The translations under genes and the position numbers were made by a program. A stretch of DNA of 64,000 nt from UBA6522 sp965221035 (GTDB taxonomy: Bacteria > Pseudomonadota > Gammaproteobacteria > Steroidobacterales > Rariloculaceae), in assembly GCA_965221035.1 (NCBI GenBank), contig OZ244860.1, forward strand, positions 1,364,001 to 1,428,000. Reading direction: 5' to 3'. The notes under the pieces are model-generated. The model was not told where the DNA came from. It saw only the letters and a program-made list of their open reading frames with translations, and did not search any database. Below, one piece after another: positions 52,496 through 61,193 of the stretch (the stretch's first letter is position 1; every line of letters starts with the position of its first letter).

Positions 52496-52699
52496 GGGAA
52501 TGAATGACAGTGGCTGGACACTGAGTATCGGCAAAACTTTCAGCCTGTCCATGAATTACATTCGCACGGGCGAGATTCAGTCTGGCGAAGCAACCGCAAG
52601 AGAAAGATTTAGGTGCGCTTGTCAAAATAGATCAGTGATCCCGAAGGGTTTGTCGGGCTGACACAAGTAAGGCATCGAGGGTTTCCGGGAGTTCCCGTA

Positions 52700-52972
52700 G
52701 GGTGCTGTCGACGGCCACCGACGCCGACGGGGACACCGCGACGCTGGGATTCGGGTGGCGGGTGACGCTGGCGGTGTCGTCGTATCTTCTGGTGTCGAGT
52801 TCGGCGACCAACGCGACGGGGACCTACACGGTGTCGTGGGGTTTTTCCGGCGGGGCCACGTCGTACGAGTTGCAGGAGCAGGCGGACGCCTGTGCCTGGA
52901 GCACCGCGCACTCGGGCGCGGGCCGCTCGGTGACGTTCACGGACCGGCCCAACGTGTCGCTGCCGAAGTAAT
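52700..52972 (+). pseudogene. Fragment of a toxin backbone: cadherin/fibronectin-like repeats
   Basis: The frame reads STATDADGDTATLGFGWRV, then TGTYTVSWGFSGGATSYELQ and EQADACAWSTAHSGAGRSVT, and stops soon after TDRPN. This is the type of repeat found before SpvB/TcdB-like regions in large RHS-type surface toxins. Both ends are abrupt. A related fragment is at 63185-63957, where the DRPN-VYAYRARAC junction continues. Confidence 0.65.
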
Positions 52973-53146
52973 ACTCCCCATTTGTGCTGAAGTAAAAATC
53001 CCCAGTTGAGGGATTCGGCGCTGTCGTTGCCGAACCCGCTGGATGCCCTGAGCATGGTGGTCTTCACCATCGAGGGCGGGATCTTGATTGGCAATGGAGA
53101 GTGATTCGTGATTCATGAGCTACGTCATCAGGGGTTGTCGATCTCG

Positions 53147-53919
53147 ATGATCGCATGCGGCTATTGGGGGAGGGCCTTTTTCGGCGTGGTCAGCCAGAGC
53201 TTCACCGTCAAGGACTTCGGCGGGGTTGAGACGGGCGCGGTCGAACACGTGGGGGATTTCGTCAACATCTGGGAGGATGGGGAGGCGTCCCACGAGGTAG
53301 AGGACCTCGCGGACGTGTTGGAGGATCTGCTGAGGATCGAGATCGGCGGGCTCTTCGAAGACCGCCTGGATGAGGTTCAGCAGAGCCTTTTCAACTGTAC
53401 GCCTTGTTCGGGGCAAACGGACGGGGGAATGTCGACGTTCCGGCCAACAAGGTGATCGTGACCAAGCGGCGCGTGAGGACGATTGAATGGGCCATCCACG
53501 ATCTGCACTGGCACGCCGCGCTGGAGTGGACGGTGTTCGATTTCGGTGACGCGGATTGGCTTGTGGGCAATCCGACCATTGCGGAATATGTAAGTTCGGG
53601 CAAGCTTCGAAGCGAACGGAGCGATCCAAGCGAGAGGAACAACCTGTTCGCGGGGACGGTGTCTGCCGCTACACTACCGGTCTCGGTATCCGTTTGGTTG
53701 ACCTTGGTGGAATCAGACAAACGCTACTGCGACGATTTGGATTACTTCTATCCATTGACTCTGGACTTTCTAGCCCCAGATCACTACAATTCCAACGGCT
53801 TTGCGTCGGCAATTATCCAATCGATTTCTGGAACCACCACCGCGCCCATAGAAACATATTACATGGGAGATAAACCAGTTCCTATAGTTGAATTCCAACG
53901 CGATAGCTGTCAGGAATAG
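53147..53919 (+). pseudogene. Effector-like module, copy B, frameshifted
   Basis: Up to about 53396 the frame encodes ACGYWGRAFFGVVSQSFTVK and the acidic segment. Copy A reads TTC AAC CTG AAC GCC TTG, copy B TTC AAC TGT ACG CCT TG, i.e. one base is lost at about 53398. The rest (FGANGRGNVDVPANKVIVTK to FQRDSCQE) continues in another frame to 53919. An internal start at 53404 would give only the C-terminal 171 residues. Confidence 0.8.
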
Positions 53920-54332
53920 TGGTTGACATCACTGGTAAAAGTATCATGCCAAGTCAGAAGGTCTCAATTGCAATTGGTAGCGCGGTTGTTCTCGTTGGAT
54001 ATTGCTTTTATTTCGTGATGCCTCGTGTGACCGTCTTGAATTACTCGATTTTTTTATTTTGGTATGGAATATTGGGATCCTTCATCGAGGATGAAACATT
54101 CTCGAATGTGACATCCAATGCCCTATTGGCAGCTGGTCTCGATATTCTGGTTTTCGTGATACCCACGGCGCTTATTGCCGTGTGTTTGTTTGCTATACCT
54201 GCGGGCGCAGTTGCTTGGCTGTGCAATCGGATTGGGCTCGGTCGCTATGCAACTTACCTGATTGCTGGATGGTTGGCTTGCTATATGTGGCTTTATTCAG
54301 TTGGCCCTAGAGTTGCCTATTTCTATGAATAG
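53919..54332 (+). CDS. Membrane protein, putative immunity protein (copy B)
   Basis: A 137-aa paralogue of the 45564 gene, with four hydrophobic segments and the tail LACYMWLYSVGPRVAYFYE. The GTG start overlaps the TAG of the effector frame by one base. It is intact, although the effector in front is frameshifted. Confidence 0.65.
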   Translation: MVDITGKSIMPSQKVSIAIGSAVVLVGYCFYFVMPRVTVLNYSIFLFWYGILGSFIEDETFSNVTSNALLAAGLDILVFVIPTALIAVCLFAIPAGAVAWLCNRIGLGRYATYLIAGWLACYMWLYSVGPRVAYFYE

Positions 54333-54438
54333 TTCTAACCCCTTTAAAGAAAAGGGACGCTTCTTTTTCGGTTGACACTTTTCCGCATATTTCATTTCAC
54401 CGTTGTCAACACTTTTGATTGCATAGCCTATTTTCTCA

Positions 54439-54825
54439 TTGAAATTCAAATACCTATCCCATAAAACTCTGTTCACCGTATCGTGTATATTGGTGTCATT
54501 ATCGAGTTTGTTGCCTGTATTGCTTATTTTGTCTGACAATATAGGCCGTCCGCTATTGGGCACACATATTCAGGTAATTTTGGGGTTTCTAATTCACGTT
54601 TTTCTTGATGGGGTCGGGATAACTAATACACCCGTTTTTCTACCGGTGTTCACGCTTCTATTCATGTTGTTCACCACCGTTATCTTCGCAGTTTCTTCCT
54701 ATTTCATTTTGGTTGTGGGGGAAAACCTTCTCCCAAGTTGGCTGATATCCTTGTTTATCGGCAGTTGGTGCTGTGTGTTCTTGTGGTTGTTCTTTGCCAC
54801 ACCGATTGGGTATTTTTCCGATTGA
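54439..54825 (+). CDS. Four-helix membrane protein, putative immunity protein (copy B, start weakened)
   Basis: A 128-aa paralogue of the 45074 gene ending CVFLWLFFATPIGYFSD. Where copy A has CTCGATGAGATTC, copy B has CTCATTGAAATTC, so the start is TTG here. Expression may be reduced. Otherwise the frame is intact. Confidence 0.6.
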   Translation: MKFKYLSHKTLFTVSCILVSLSSLLPVLLILSDNIGRPLLGTHIQVILGFLIHVFLDGVGITNTPVFLPVFTLLFMLFTTVIFAVSSYFILVVGENLLPSWLISLFIGSWCCVFLWLFFATPIGYFSD

Positions 54826-55049
54826 GTGTCAATTTGGTCCATCCACTGGTGGTTACCACAGTGGCGCGTTCCCGCGGCGTTGCCAATAATTTGCTCGGAA
54901 ACGGGTCTCACGGGCGTCTCAGTGAGCGCCCTGCCCGCTCGGTGGAGAGCGCACGGAACGCTCGACACAGCGATCACAGTAGCCCAGGCCGTCGGCCGGG
55001 TGGGTCTGTCGAGAGAACAGCAGGCCGGCGGATGTCTCGGCCCAGGCCA

Positions 55050-55243
55050 GAGGTGGACGAGGCGATCGAGACGTTCACGCTGCCGGCGGCCGGGAACGGC
55101 TCGACCGTGGAATTGACCCGGTTCGGGACAAGAACATTCGCAAGATAAATGGTATTGCCGTACCACGACAGGACATGCTGGACGAGATCAACTGCGTGGA
55201 GGGTTTCTATGAGATATCCACCGTACCGAGGAACTGCGGCCAA
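55050..55243 (+). pseudogene. Toxin backbone scrap fused to an effector tail
   Basis: 55050-55105 encodes VDEAIETFTLPAAGNGST, matching VDEAIEPFTLPAAAG in the 63-kb backbone fragment. In another frame the sequence continues INGIAVPRQDMLDEINCVEG and FYEISTVPRNCGQ to a stop at 55243. The last part has a sister at 56655-56797. The next gene starts inside this tail. Confidence 0.6.
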
Positions 55244-55676
55244 TAGGTTTTGGGTGTGTGGCGCCACCGCGTTGCTGGTGATCGGGTCCGCAGGCGCGTT
55301 GGCGTTTCAGATGGATACCGACGAGCGGCGCCGGTTTTGCGGAAATGACGACACAAGATGCTGGGAGATGGACTACTACGACGTCAGTTCGTGTTTTTTT
55401 ATTTACAGCAAGCGACCTGCGTGGTTCGGATTGATCGATCGCTGGTACGTGTACTCCGAGCGGGGCGGTCCGACCCTCCCGCTTCGGAAGTTCAAGGAAT
55501 TGGTCTATGTCGATTGGATGGACGCGGTACGCTTCTCGGCCTTCAGGTCCAATTTGCTGAACGAAATCGGCGCGCGCGAGCTGGGCAACTGTGACGTGGA
55601 CTACTTTTGGCGTATTGGAAGTCGCGGCGCACAAGTCCCGAGGAGCTGCGCGAACTTGGGGAATCCAGAGAATAGC
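55209..55676 (+). pseudogene. Exported Cys-rich protein (immunity family), C-terminally damaged
   Basis: ATG 55209 starts a signal-peptide protein: ALLVIGSAGALAFQ, then CGNDDTRCWEMD, IYSKRPAWFGLIDRWYVYS and ERGGPTLPLRKFKEL. It is a paralogue of the gene at 56795. After CDVDYFW about 60 bp appear deleted and the frame shifts; the matching end SRRTSPEELRELGESRE lies in another frame and stops at 55676. The original frame runs on to 55817 as a meaningless tail. Confidence 0.7.
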
Positions 55677-55689
55677 GCCGCTCAGACGC

Positions 55690-55957
55690 CCCGAATTTCC
55701 TTGCGCCAGGGAGCGTTGATGTCGCACGCATTTCTACCGATTCTCCGCGGAATGGTCTGGCCTGCGGCGCCGACGTATTTTTCTGGGACGACTTCGAACC
55801 GAACTGGCGTCTGGTAGAGTTCATCGGTAGGACGGACGAGTGGTTGGATTCCCAAGACGGTACGATCACGGATCAGTGCGAGCTTCAAGCCTACTGGGGC
55901 AGGGACTTGGAAGCGGATTCCGTTTTCGGGAAGCCAACCGGTCCTGCAGGCGACTGA
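55690..55957 (+). pseudogene. Fragment of the immunity family seen at 62498
   Basis: The frame FFWDDFEPNWRLVEFIGRTD, then EWLDSQDGTITDQCELQAYW, parallels FVQQTIDWLDSRNRTMLDAC and ELQLFW in the 62498 gene. Start and N-terminal two-thirds are missing. It stops at TGA 55957. Confidence 0.6.
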
Positions 55958-56095
55958 CCCGACTTCGGAAATTCGACCATTGGAGGCTTGCGCCTTGTTG
56001 ACTTGTCGTACGGCTTCGAGGGCATTCCCCCGACTGCGAGACATGATTTCGGAACCGGCGGAACCGTTTGAGATGGGACGGGAGGATCGATCATG
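55950..56095 (+). pseudogene. Effector tail coupled to the gene at 56093
   Basis: The frame TSEIRPLEACALLTCRTASR, RLRDMISEPAEPFEMGREDRS ends in TGA overlapping the next ATG (ATGA at 56093). The body of the effector is missing. No homologue recognised. Confidence 0.4.
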
Positions 56096-56536
56096 AATCA
56101 GACCAATGGGTTGACCGGCGTAATTGCGGCATTGGCCTGCGTGCTTGCGGCGCAGCCGCGGGCGTTCGCCGATTGCGGGTTGAACGACGAAGGCAACAGG
56201 ATTTTTGTCGATTCGGTATGCCGCCTCAGATTGGGCAGCTTTTGGCATTACGAAAAGCTGTGCCAGGAAGGGGTCGATGCGATGAGGGACTTTAATTTGG
56301 AGGCGACCGGTCTTAGCGCGGAAGGAGCGGCTGTGATGGCGGCCAACATGTGCGCGGAAGTGGTGTTGTTTTTGAGCGAAGCGAAGTATTTCGGCGCGGA
56401 CGTGGAGGCGGAGGACCTCAAGGACAAGCAGTGCAAGGAGTTGATGGACTTTCAGAAAAGACGGGCCGAGGAATTCCGGAACCAGCAGCTGCGGGAAGCG
56501 GCTGACGCGTCGCCGGAGGCTCCTGGTGGGCAGTGA
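56093..56536 (+). CDS. Small periplasmic protein, putative immunity protein
   Basis: A 147-aa protein with a signal peptide (cleavage near RAFA-DCG) and a largely helical mature part with five Cys, a long helix around residues 75-130, and a Pro/Ala end. GGGAGG lies ahead of the ATG at 56093. It is coupled to an effector tail by ATGA. No family recognised. Confidence 0.65.
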   Translation: MNQTNGLTGVIAALACVLAAQPRAFADCGLNDEGNRIFVDSVCRLRLGSFWHYEKLCQEGVDAMRDFNLEATGLSAEGAAVMAANMCAEVVLFLSEAKYFGADVEAEDLKDKQCKELMDFQKRRAEEFRNQQLREAADASPEAPGGQ

Positions 56537-56654
56537 GTGACGGGACGCGGCCGGGAACCACGGACGGATTCCGCGACGGCATCGGCGTCCGCGGGGCGGT
56601 GACACGGCGGATCGCTTCGGTTGACGGGTGGAGGTGCCGAGGATCCCGCCAGCG

Positions 56655-56797
56655 GGTTCGACCCCTGATGGTATCGCAGTACACGACGGCGGGTGCGGAC
56701 TTCGTGGTGCTGGGTTTGTATCTCGGCAGGATGGGTTGGACGAAATCAACTGCGTGGAGGGATTTCTTGAAAAATCTGCCGTGCCCAGTAGAGTGTG
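56655..56797 (+). pseudogene. Effector tail, sister of the one at 55243
   Basis: Reads PDGIAVHDGGCGLRGAGF, then SRQDGLDEINCVEGFLEKSA and VPSRV before TGA. It shares GIAV, RQD, LDEINCVEGF and S-x-VP with the 55150-55243 tail. The next gene (GTG 56795) overlaps its stop. Confidence 0.6.
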
Positions 56798-57319
56798 AGT
56801 AGCAATTTTCGAGCGACGGGCGGTGGCGTGCGAGGGCTTTTGCTGTTGCTTTTTTGGATGTTTGGGGCGGCGGGCGCGTCCGCGTTTCAGGCTGATCCGG
56901 CGGAACTGCGCAGATTGTGCGCCGAAGACGATTTACGGTGTCTGATGTTTGACAAGGAGGACCCGAACTCGTGTCTTCTGGTCTACAGCAAGCGGCCTGC
57001 GTGGTTCGGTTTGGTCCGGCGTTGGCACGTGTACTCGATTCGGGGCGGGCCGACCCTTTCGCTCAGGGAGTATACGTCGTTGATTTGGACCGACCGTATC
57101 GCCGCCAAACGTTCCGCGGCCTATAGGGGCCAGATGCTTGATGAAATCGGTGCTGACGAACTGCGCAAGTGCGATGTGAACAGTTTTTTGGATTGCGTGG
57201 AGCGCCAGAAGCTCGAATGGAGCGAGTGTCAAGACCGGTTGGCCCAAGAGGTTGCGTTGTGGCAGTCTCGACGGCTGAGTCATGAAGAACTGCGCGAGCT
57301 TGTGGAATCTGGAGAATAA
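56795..57319 (+). CDS. Exported Cys-rich protein, putative immunity protein
   Basis: A 174-aa protein with a signal peptide (GLLLLLFWMFGAAGASA then FQ), CAEDDLRCLMFDKED, LVYSKRPAWFGLVRRWHVYS and RGGPTLSLREY. The C-terminus SRRLSHEELRELVESGE is complete, unlike that of its paralogue at 55209. The GTG start overlaps the effector-tail stop. The pattern C-x5-C...YSKRPAWFG...W-x-VYS-x-RGGP defines a local family, with a distant member at 62498 (WYAYSMHSGP). Confidence 0.68.
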   Translation: MSSNFRATGGGVRGLLLLLFWMFGAAGASAFQADPAELRRLCAEDDLRCLMFDKEDPNSCLLVYSKRPAWFGLVRRWHVYSIRGGPTLSLREYTSLIWTDRIAAKRSAAYRGQMLDEIGADELRKCDVNSFLDCVERQKLEWSECQDRLAQEVALWQSRRLSHEELRELVESGE

Positions 57320-57654
57320 CGTCGCTAGAGGTGGACCCCAATCCTTGGACAGGTTGGCAGCTAATTTAAGGTGGTATTTGCTGTCCATCATATGCTGCCA
57401 GATTGAACCGTCTTCGTCTTCTCTTTCTTCATCGAAATCCTATTGATGATGCGGTGGAGTTCGTGGGCGAGAGGCGCGAAAGTGTGGTCAGGCGGTGGGC
57501 AACGCCTTGGCGTTGCCCAGGGGCTGTCCACACGGCCCGCAGGGTTCGCGCCGGTCCGTAGGACTCGTCCACAAATCCACGGCACAGGGCGCTCGACGCG
57601 CACCGAGCCCCTGGCCAGCGGTCCGATATGCGCGGCGATCCCGACATCGATGTC

Positions 57655-58503
57655 TCAGGCCGCCAAGTCCAGGCATTGCACGCCGGCGTGCACCTCCGCC
57701 GGCGTCAGACCACCGAACGCCGAGTGCGGGCGCTCGCCGTTGTAGTAGCTCATCCAGGCGCCGATCCCGTCGCGGGCCTCGCCGAAATCGGCAAACGCCC
57801 GCAGGTACACGCACTCGTACTTCAGCGAGCGCCACAGCCGCTCGATGAACACGTTGTCCCTCCACTGGCCCTTGCCGTCCATGGAGATCCGGATGCCGTG
57901 CGCGACCAGTTCCCCGGTCCACGCCGTGGACGTGAACTGGCTGCCCTGGTCGGTGTTGAACACCTCCGGCGCGCCGTGACGATCGAGGGCGTCCAGCAGC
58001 GCATGCACGCAAAACACCGTGTCCTGCGTCGTGGAAAGCCCCCAGGACAGCACCTTGCGCGAGTACCAGTCCATGATGGCCACCAGGTACAAAAAACCAT
58101 GCGCCATCGGCACATACGTCAGATCGGCACACCACACCTGACCGGGCCGGCGCACCTCAAGATCGCCCAGCAGGTACGGATACACCCGGTGCCCCGGGGC
58201 GCGGCGCGAGGTGTTCGGCCGCGGCGCCAGGGAGCGAAGACCCATCACCCGCATCAATCGCCGTACCCGCTTGCGGCCGACCCGGTGACCTCTGCGCCGA
58301 AGCATCCGGGCCATCTGCCGGGAACCGTACCACGGGCAGCTCAGGTGCAACTCGTCCATCAGCCGCATCAGCCGAAGGTTCGTCTGCGACTCGCCCACGG
58401 GCCGATAGTAGAAGCTCGAGCGGGCGATGCCCACCAAGGCGCACTGACGCACCAGGCTGAGCCCCCCGTCTTGCGGATCAATCAATCCTCGCCTCCGATC
58501 CAC
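57655..58503 (-). CDS. IS3-family transposase OrfB (integrase core)
   Basis: A 282-aa protein with an N-terminal HTH_21-type region (SYFYRP-like, ARSSFYYRPVGES) and the rve core. Catalytic residues are Asp in VWCADLTYVPMAHGF, Asp in VFNTDQGSQFTSTAW and Glu in DNVFIERLWRSLKYECVY (DDE). It starts 2 bp after orfA ends, so it is made as a separate protein or by coupling rather than by the usual -1 frameshift. Appears intact. Confidence 0.93.
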   Translation of the reverse strand: MDRRRGLIDPQDGGLSLVRQCALVGIARSSFYYRPVGESQTNLRLMRLMDELHLSCPWYGSRQMARMLRRRGHRVGRKRVRRLMRVMGLRSLAPRPNTSRRAPGHRVYPYLLGDLEVRRPGQVWCADLTYVPMAHGFLYLVAIMDWYSRKVLSWGLSTTQDTVFCVHALLDALDRHGAPEVFNTDQGSQFTSTAWTGELVAHGIRISMDGKGQWRDNVFIERLWRSLKYECVYLRAFADFGEARDGIGAWMSYYNGERPHSAFGGLTPAEVHAGVQCLDLAA

Positions 58504-58505
58504 GC

Positions 58506-58790
58506 TCAGCGATCGAAGGCCTTGGCCAAAAAATCCCGCTCCACCACCAGCTCCCCGATCTTCGCCTGGAGCCGCGTGATCTCCTCCTCCCGATCCAGGT
58601 CCGTGCGCACCGATCCGCCCCGGGTGAAGGTTGTCTTCAACCCATCCACGGCCGTGCGCTTCCAGTTACCGACCACGTTCGGATGCACCTGGTACCGGGC
58701 CGCCAGCTCGGCAATCGTGCCGTCCCCCCGGATCGCCGCCAGCGCCACCCGGGCCTTGAAATCAGGTGAAAAATTGCGTCGCTTCGCCAT
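58506..58790 (-). CDS. IS3-family transposase OrfA
   Basis: A 94-aa HTH_8/transposase_8 protein: RRNFSPDFKARVALAAIRGD, IAELAARYQVHPNVVGNWKR, then a leucine-zipper-like EEEITRLQAKIGELVVERDF with LAKAF, typical of IS3 OrfA. It binds the IS ends. Confidence 0.92.
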   Translation of the reverse strand: MAKRRNFSPDFKARVALAAIRGDGTIAELAARYQVHPNVVGNWKRTAVDGLKTTFTRGGSVRTDLDREEEITRLQAKIGELVVERDFLAKAFDR

Positions 58791-58859
58791 CCTCGTAACG
58801 TCCTCTCGTCAGCGCAAATACCACCTTACTACCCTGTCCGAATTTTGGGGACCACTTCT

Positions 58860-59028
58860 GCTCACACGCCCCGCCTCTCGCCCAAGGGCGACCGATTCCA
58901 CCGCAACCCTGTCCGGATCGCGCACGGACCCGAAGGGTTGGTCGCTGACGTGCGCGGCTAGACTTGCGATCACAGTAGCGTTCACGATAATCATCTGCAT
59001 GTCGATGACTGCGAGTGAGCTGAAATGA
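58860..59028 (+). pseudogene. Effector tail left after IS3 insertion
   Basis: From the IS end the frame reads to GSRTDPKGWSLTCAARLAIT, then VAFTIIICMSMTASELK and TGA, overlapping the next ATG (ATGA at 59025). The portion before the IS has been displaced. DPKGWS recurs as IPKGWS in the tail at 62320. Confidence 0.5.
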
Positions 59029-59633
59029 AACGAGCCTTGTTGTGGATTGTGTTCAGTGGTATCGGAATCTACACCGCCCCCATGGCGGTGGCGCAGGACG
59101 TGGAAGTTCGAGTCCGGTTGTACGCGTTGGCGCACTTCCCGCTCTTGGGTGAAGACGCCCATTTGCGCTACCCGACGGGGCCTACCGAGTACAGGCGCCT
59201 CACGGAATGGTTTTCGAACAAGTGGGGGGATCGCGGTCCCGAGAATTTCGACCTGGTCGCGATCATTGAGAATATTGGTACACAACCGGTCGGTCCGATC
59301 GAATTGCGACTGACTGGAGATCGCAAGATTGGGGAGACTCGGGATTTTAGGTCTCAACTGCACCCGCGTGAACTGGCGCAGTGGGAAGGCCCAGTTGACA
59401 TGGAAACAAGGACGGTCAGCACACTCGATGCGGATTCGGCAACGTCCATCTGGTTCGGTCCTTTTTCCGCGTACCAGCTGTTGCAAGACCTACCACCGTC
59501 GCGAGACCTACCCCCGTCGCGAGACCTCTACATTTGGCCCTGGGAGGCCAAATATGAGGTCACGCTTGAATGCGATGGCTGTTCTCCCATGACGGCTTCC
59601 GCGTCGTTCAATATTTCGCCTCCCCCTCTTTGA
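59025..59633 (+). CDS. Exported protein, tandem immunity array, unit 1
   Basis: A 202-aa protein with a signal peptide (YTAPMAVAQ-DVEV). Conserved array features: LYALAHFPLLGEDAHLRYPT, FDLVAIIENIGTQPVGPIEL, LTGDRKIGET, a DADSAT-x-IWFGPFS block and the final WPWEAKYEVTLECDGCSPMT. Beta-rich, with one conserved Cys pair (ECDGC). It differs by a duplicated PPSRDL. The G-tract (59224-59229) has six Gs, so the frame is open. Family unknown. Confidence 0.72.
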   Translation: MKRALLWIVFSGIGIYTAPMAVAQDVEVRVRLYALAHFPLLGEDAHLRYPTGPTEYRRLTEWFSNKWGDRGPENFDLVAIIENIGTQPVGPIELRLTGDRKIGETRDFRSQLHPRELAQWEGPVDMETRTVSTLDADSATSIWFGPFSAYQLLQDLPPSRDLPPSRDLYIWPWEAKYEVTLECDGCSPMTASASFNISPPPL

Positions 59634-59637
59634 GGGA

Positions 59638-59823
59638 ATGAATGACAGTGGCTGGACACTGAATTTCGGCAGAACTATCAGCCTGTCCTTGAAATACATC
59701 CGCGCGCATATCAGTGATGAGTCCCGGAAATAAATGAGCAAATTCGTTCGATTTTGTCGAGGATGGATTCGGCGGTGGCGATCCAGGCGAAGGGGCTGGC
59801 TTGTGCATTGTGCTGATCGACGA
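59638..59823 (+). repeat. Array spacer encoding effector-tail remnants
   Basis: The spacer (also at about 60411-60596 and 61198-61383, and partly at 52501) first reads MNDSGWTLNFGRTISLSLKY with a further ten codons and TAA. It then reads, in a different frame, FVEDGFGGGDPGEGAGLCIV-LIDE, ending in TGA that overlaps the next immunity ATG. The first part is broken by a stop in the second spacer. I read it as the leftover C-terminus of the cognate effector, copied with each unit. Confidence 0.65.
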
Positions 59824-60406
59824 ATGAAACGAACGTGCCTGTTGATCGGATGGATCGGCGTCGGACTATTCGGCGCTCCCATGGCGGTGGCGCAGGATTC
59901 CGATATTCGCGTCGAGTTGTACGCGTTGGCACATGTCCCGCTCTTGGGTGAAGACGCTTATTTGCGCTACCCGACGGGTCCTACCGAGTACAAGCTCTTT
60001 ACGGAATGCGTGATCGACAAGTGGGGGGGATCGCTGTCCCGAGAATTTCGATCTCGTAGCGATCATTGAAAACATTGGTACACAGCCGGTCGGTCCGATC
60101 GAATTGCGACTGACTGGAGATCGCAAGATTGGGGAGCCTTGGGATTATTCTTCAAGGCCGTATCCTTGGGATGTTGCGGTATGGGAAGGCCCAATTGACG
60201 TGGAAACAAGGGCGGTCGGCACACTCGATGCGGATTCGGCAATGTCCATCTGGTTGGGTCCTCTTTCCGTGGACCCGTTGTGGCAAGACCTACGCCGGTC
60301 GCGAGGCCTTTGGCCCTGGGAGGCCAGATACGAGGTCACGCTTGAATGCGATGGCTGCTCCCACATGACGGCTTCCGCGTCGTTCGGTATTTCCCACCCT
60401 CTTTGA
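59824..60406 (+). pseudogene. Exported protein, tandem array unit 2, frameshifted in poly-G
   Basis: ATG 59824 starts MKRTCLLIGWIGVGLFGAPM with the signal peptide and the conserved first third. At 60023-60029 there are seven Gs where the other copies have six, and translation stops near 60069. The remaining codons (LTGDRKIGEPWDYSSRPYPW to CSHMTASASFGISH) are intact in another frame to 60406. A change back to six Gs would restore the gene. Confidence 0.82.
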
Positions 60407-60596
60407 GTGAATGAATGTCCGTGGCTAGACACTGAATTTCGGCAGAACTTTCAGCCTGTCCTTGAAATACATCCGCGCGCATATCAGTGATGAGTCCCGG
60501 AAATAAATGAGCAAATTCGTTCGATTTTATCGAGGATGGATTTGGCGGTGGCGACCCAGGCGAAGGGGCTGGCTTGTGCATAGTACTGCTCGACGA

Positions 60597-61193
60597 ATGA
60601 AACGAACGTGCCTGTTGATCGGATGGATCGGCGCCGGATTATTCAGCGCCCCCATGGTGGTGGCGCAGGACGTGGAAGTTCGAGTCCGGTTGTACGCGTT
60701 GGCGCATTTCCCGCTCTTGGGTGAAGACGCCCATTTGCGCTACCCGACAGGGCCTACCGAGTACAAGCGCCTCACGGAATGGTTTTCGGACAAGTGGGGG
60801 GATCGTGGTCCCGAAAATTTCGACCTGGTCGCGATCATTGAGAATGTTGGTACACAACCGGTCGGTCCGATCGAACTGCGGCTGACTAGAGATCGAAAAA
60901 TTGGGGAGAATTGGGATATTGATTTAAATCCGAATCCTTCGGACGTTGCGATATGGGAAGGCCTAGTTGACGTGGAAACAAGGACGGTCGGCACACTCGA
61001 TGCGGATTCGGCAATGTCCATCTGGTTCGGTCCGTTTTCCGCGTACCAGTTGTTGCAAGACCTACCCCCGTCCCCGTCGCGAGACCTGTACATTTGGCCC
61101 TGGGAGGCCAAATACGAAGTCACTCTTGAATGCGATGGCTGTTCTCCCATGACGGCTTCCGCGTCGTTCGTTATGGTCCACCCCCCTCTTTGA
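60597..61193 (+). CDS. Exported protein, tandem array unit 3
   Basis: A 198-aa paralogue: signal peptide LFSAPMVVAQ-DVEV, LYALAHFPLLGEDAHLRYPT, FDLVAIIENVGTQPVGPIEL, IWFGPFSAYQLLQDLPPSPS, ECDGCSPMTASASF. Six Gs at 60796-60801 keep the frame. The middle (RDRKIGENWDIDLNPNPSDV) differs most from units 1 and 4, which suggests local diversification. The ATG overlaps the spacer tail stop as ATGA. Confidence 0.72.
   Translation: MKRTCLLIGWIGAGLFSAPMVVAQDVEVRVRLYALAHFPLLGEDAHLRYPTGPTEYKRLTEWFSDKWGDRGPENFDLVAIIENVGTQPVGPIELRLTRDRKIGENWDIDLNPNPSDVAIWEGLVDVETRTVGTLDADSAMSIWFGPFSAYQLLQDLPPSPSRDLYIWPWEAKYEVTLECDGCSPMTASASFVMVHPPL

Larger units (their letters stand above)
53148..54915 (+). repeat. Copy B of the 1.7-kb inverted duplication
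   Basis: Matches 44995-46734 in opposite orientation, 6.4 kb apart. Gene order (effector module, membrane protein, membrane protein) is retained, but the effector gene carries a one-base deletion and the last gene has lost its ATG. Confidence 0.88.
57327..58859 (-). mobile_element. IS3-family insertion sequence (1,533 bp)
   Basis: Ends AGAGGTGGACCCCAAT (57327) and, on the other strand, AGAAGTGGTCCCCAAAAT (58859) are imperfect inverted repeats, followed inwards by GGACAGG and AAGGTGGTATTTGC on both sides. A 3-bp GCT flanks each end (57324-57326, 58860-58862), consistent with a target duplication. It contains orfA and orfB. It sits in front of an effector tail that couples to the array at 59025. 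Confidence 0.88.

Noticed and set aside
57628..59028. 466-codon plus-strand frame crossing the IS3 element
   Set aside because: It is antisense to OrfA/OrfB; only the last part (58860-59028) is considered a real effector tail.
59638..59733. 31-aa ORF (MNDSGWTL...) in the array spacers as a small independent gene
   Set aside because: It is interrupted by a stop in the second spacer and lacks a consistent ribosome binding site; better seen as an effector remnant.
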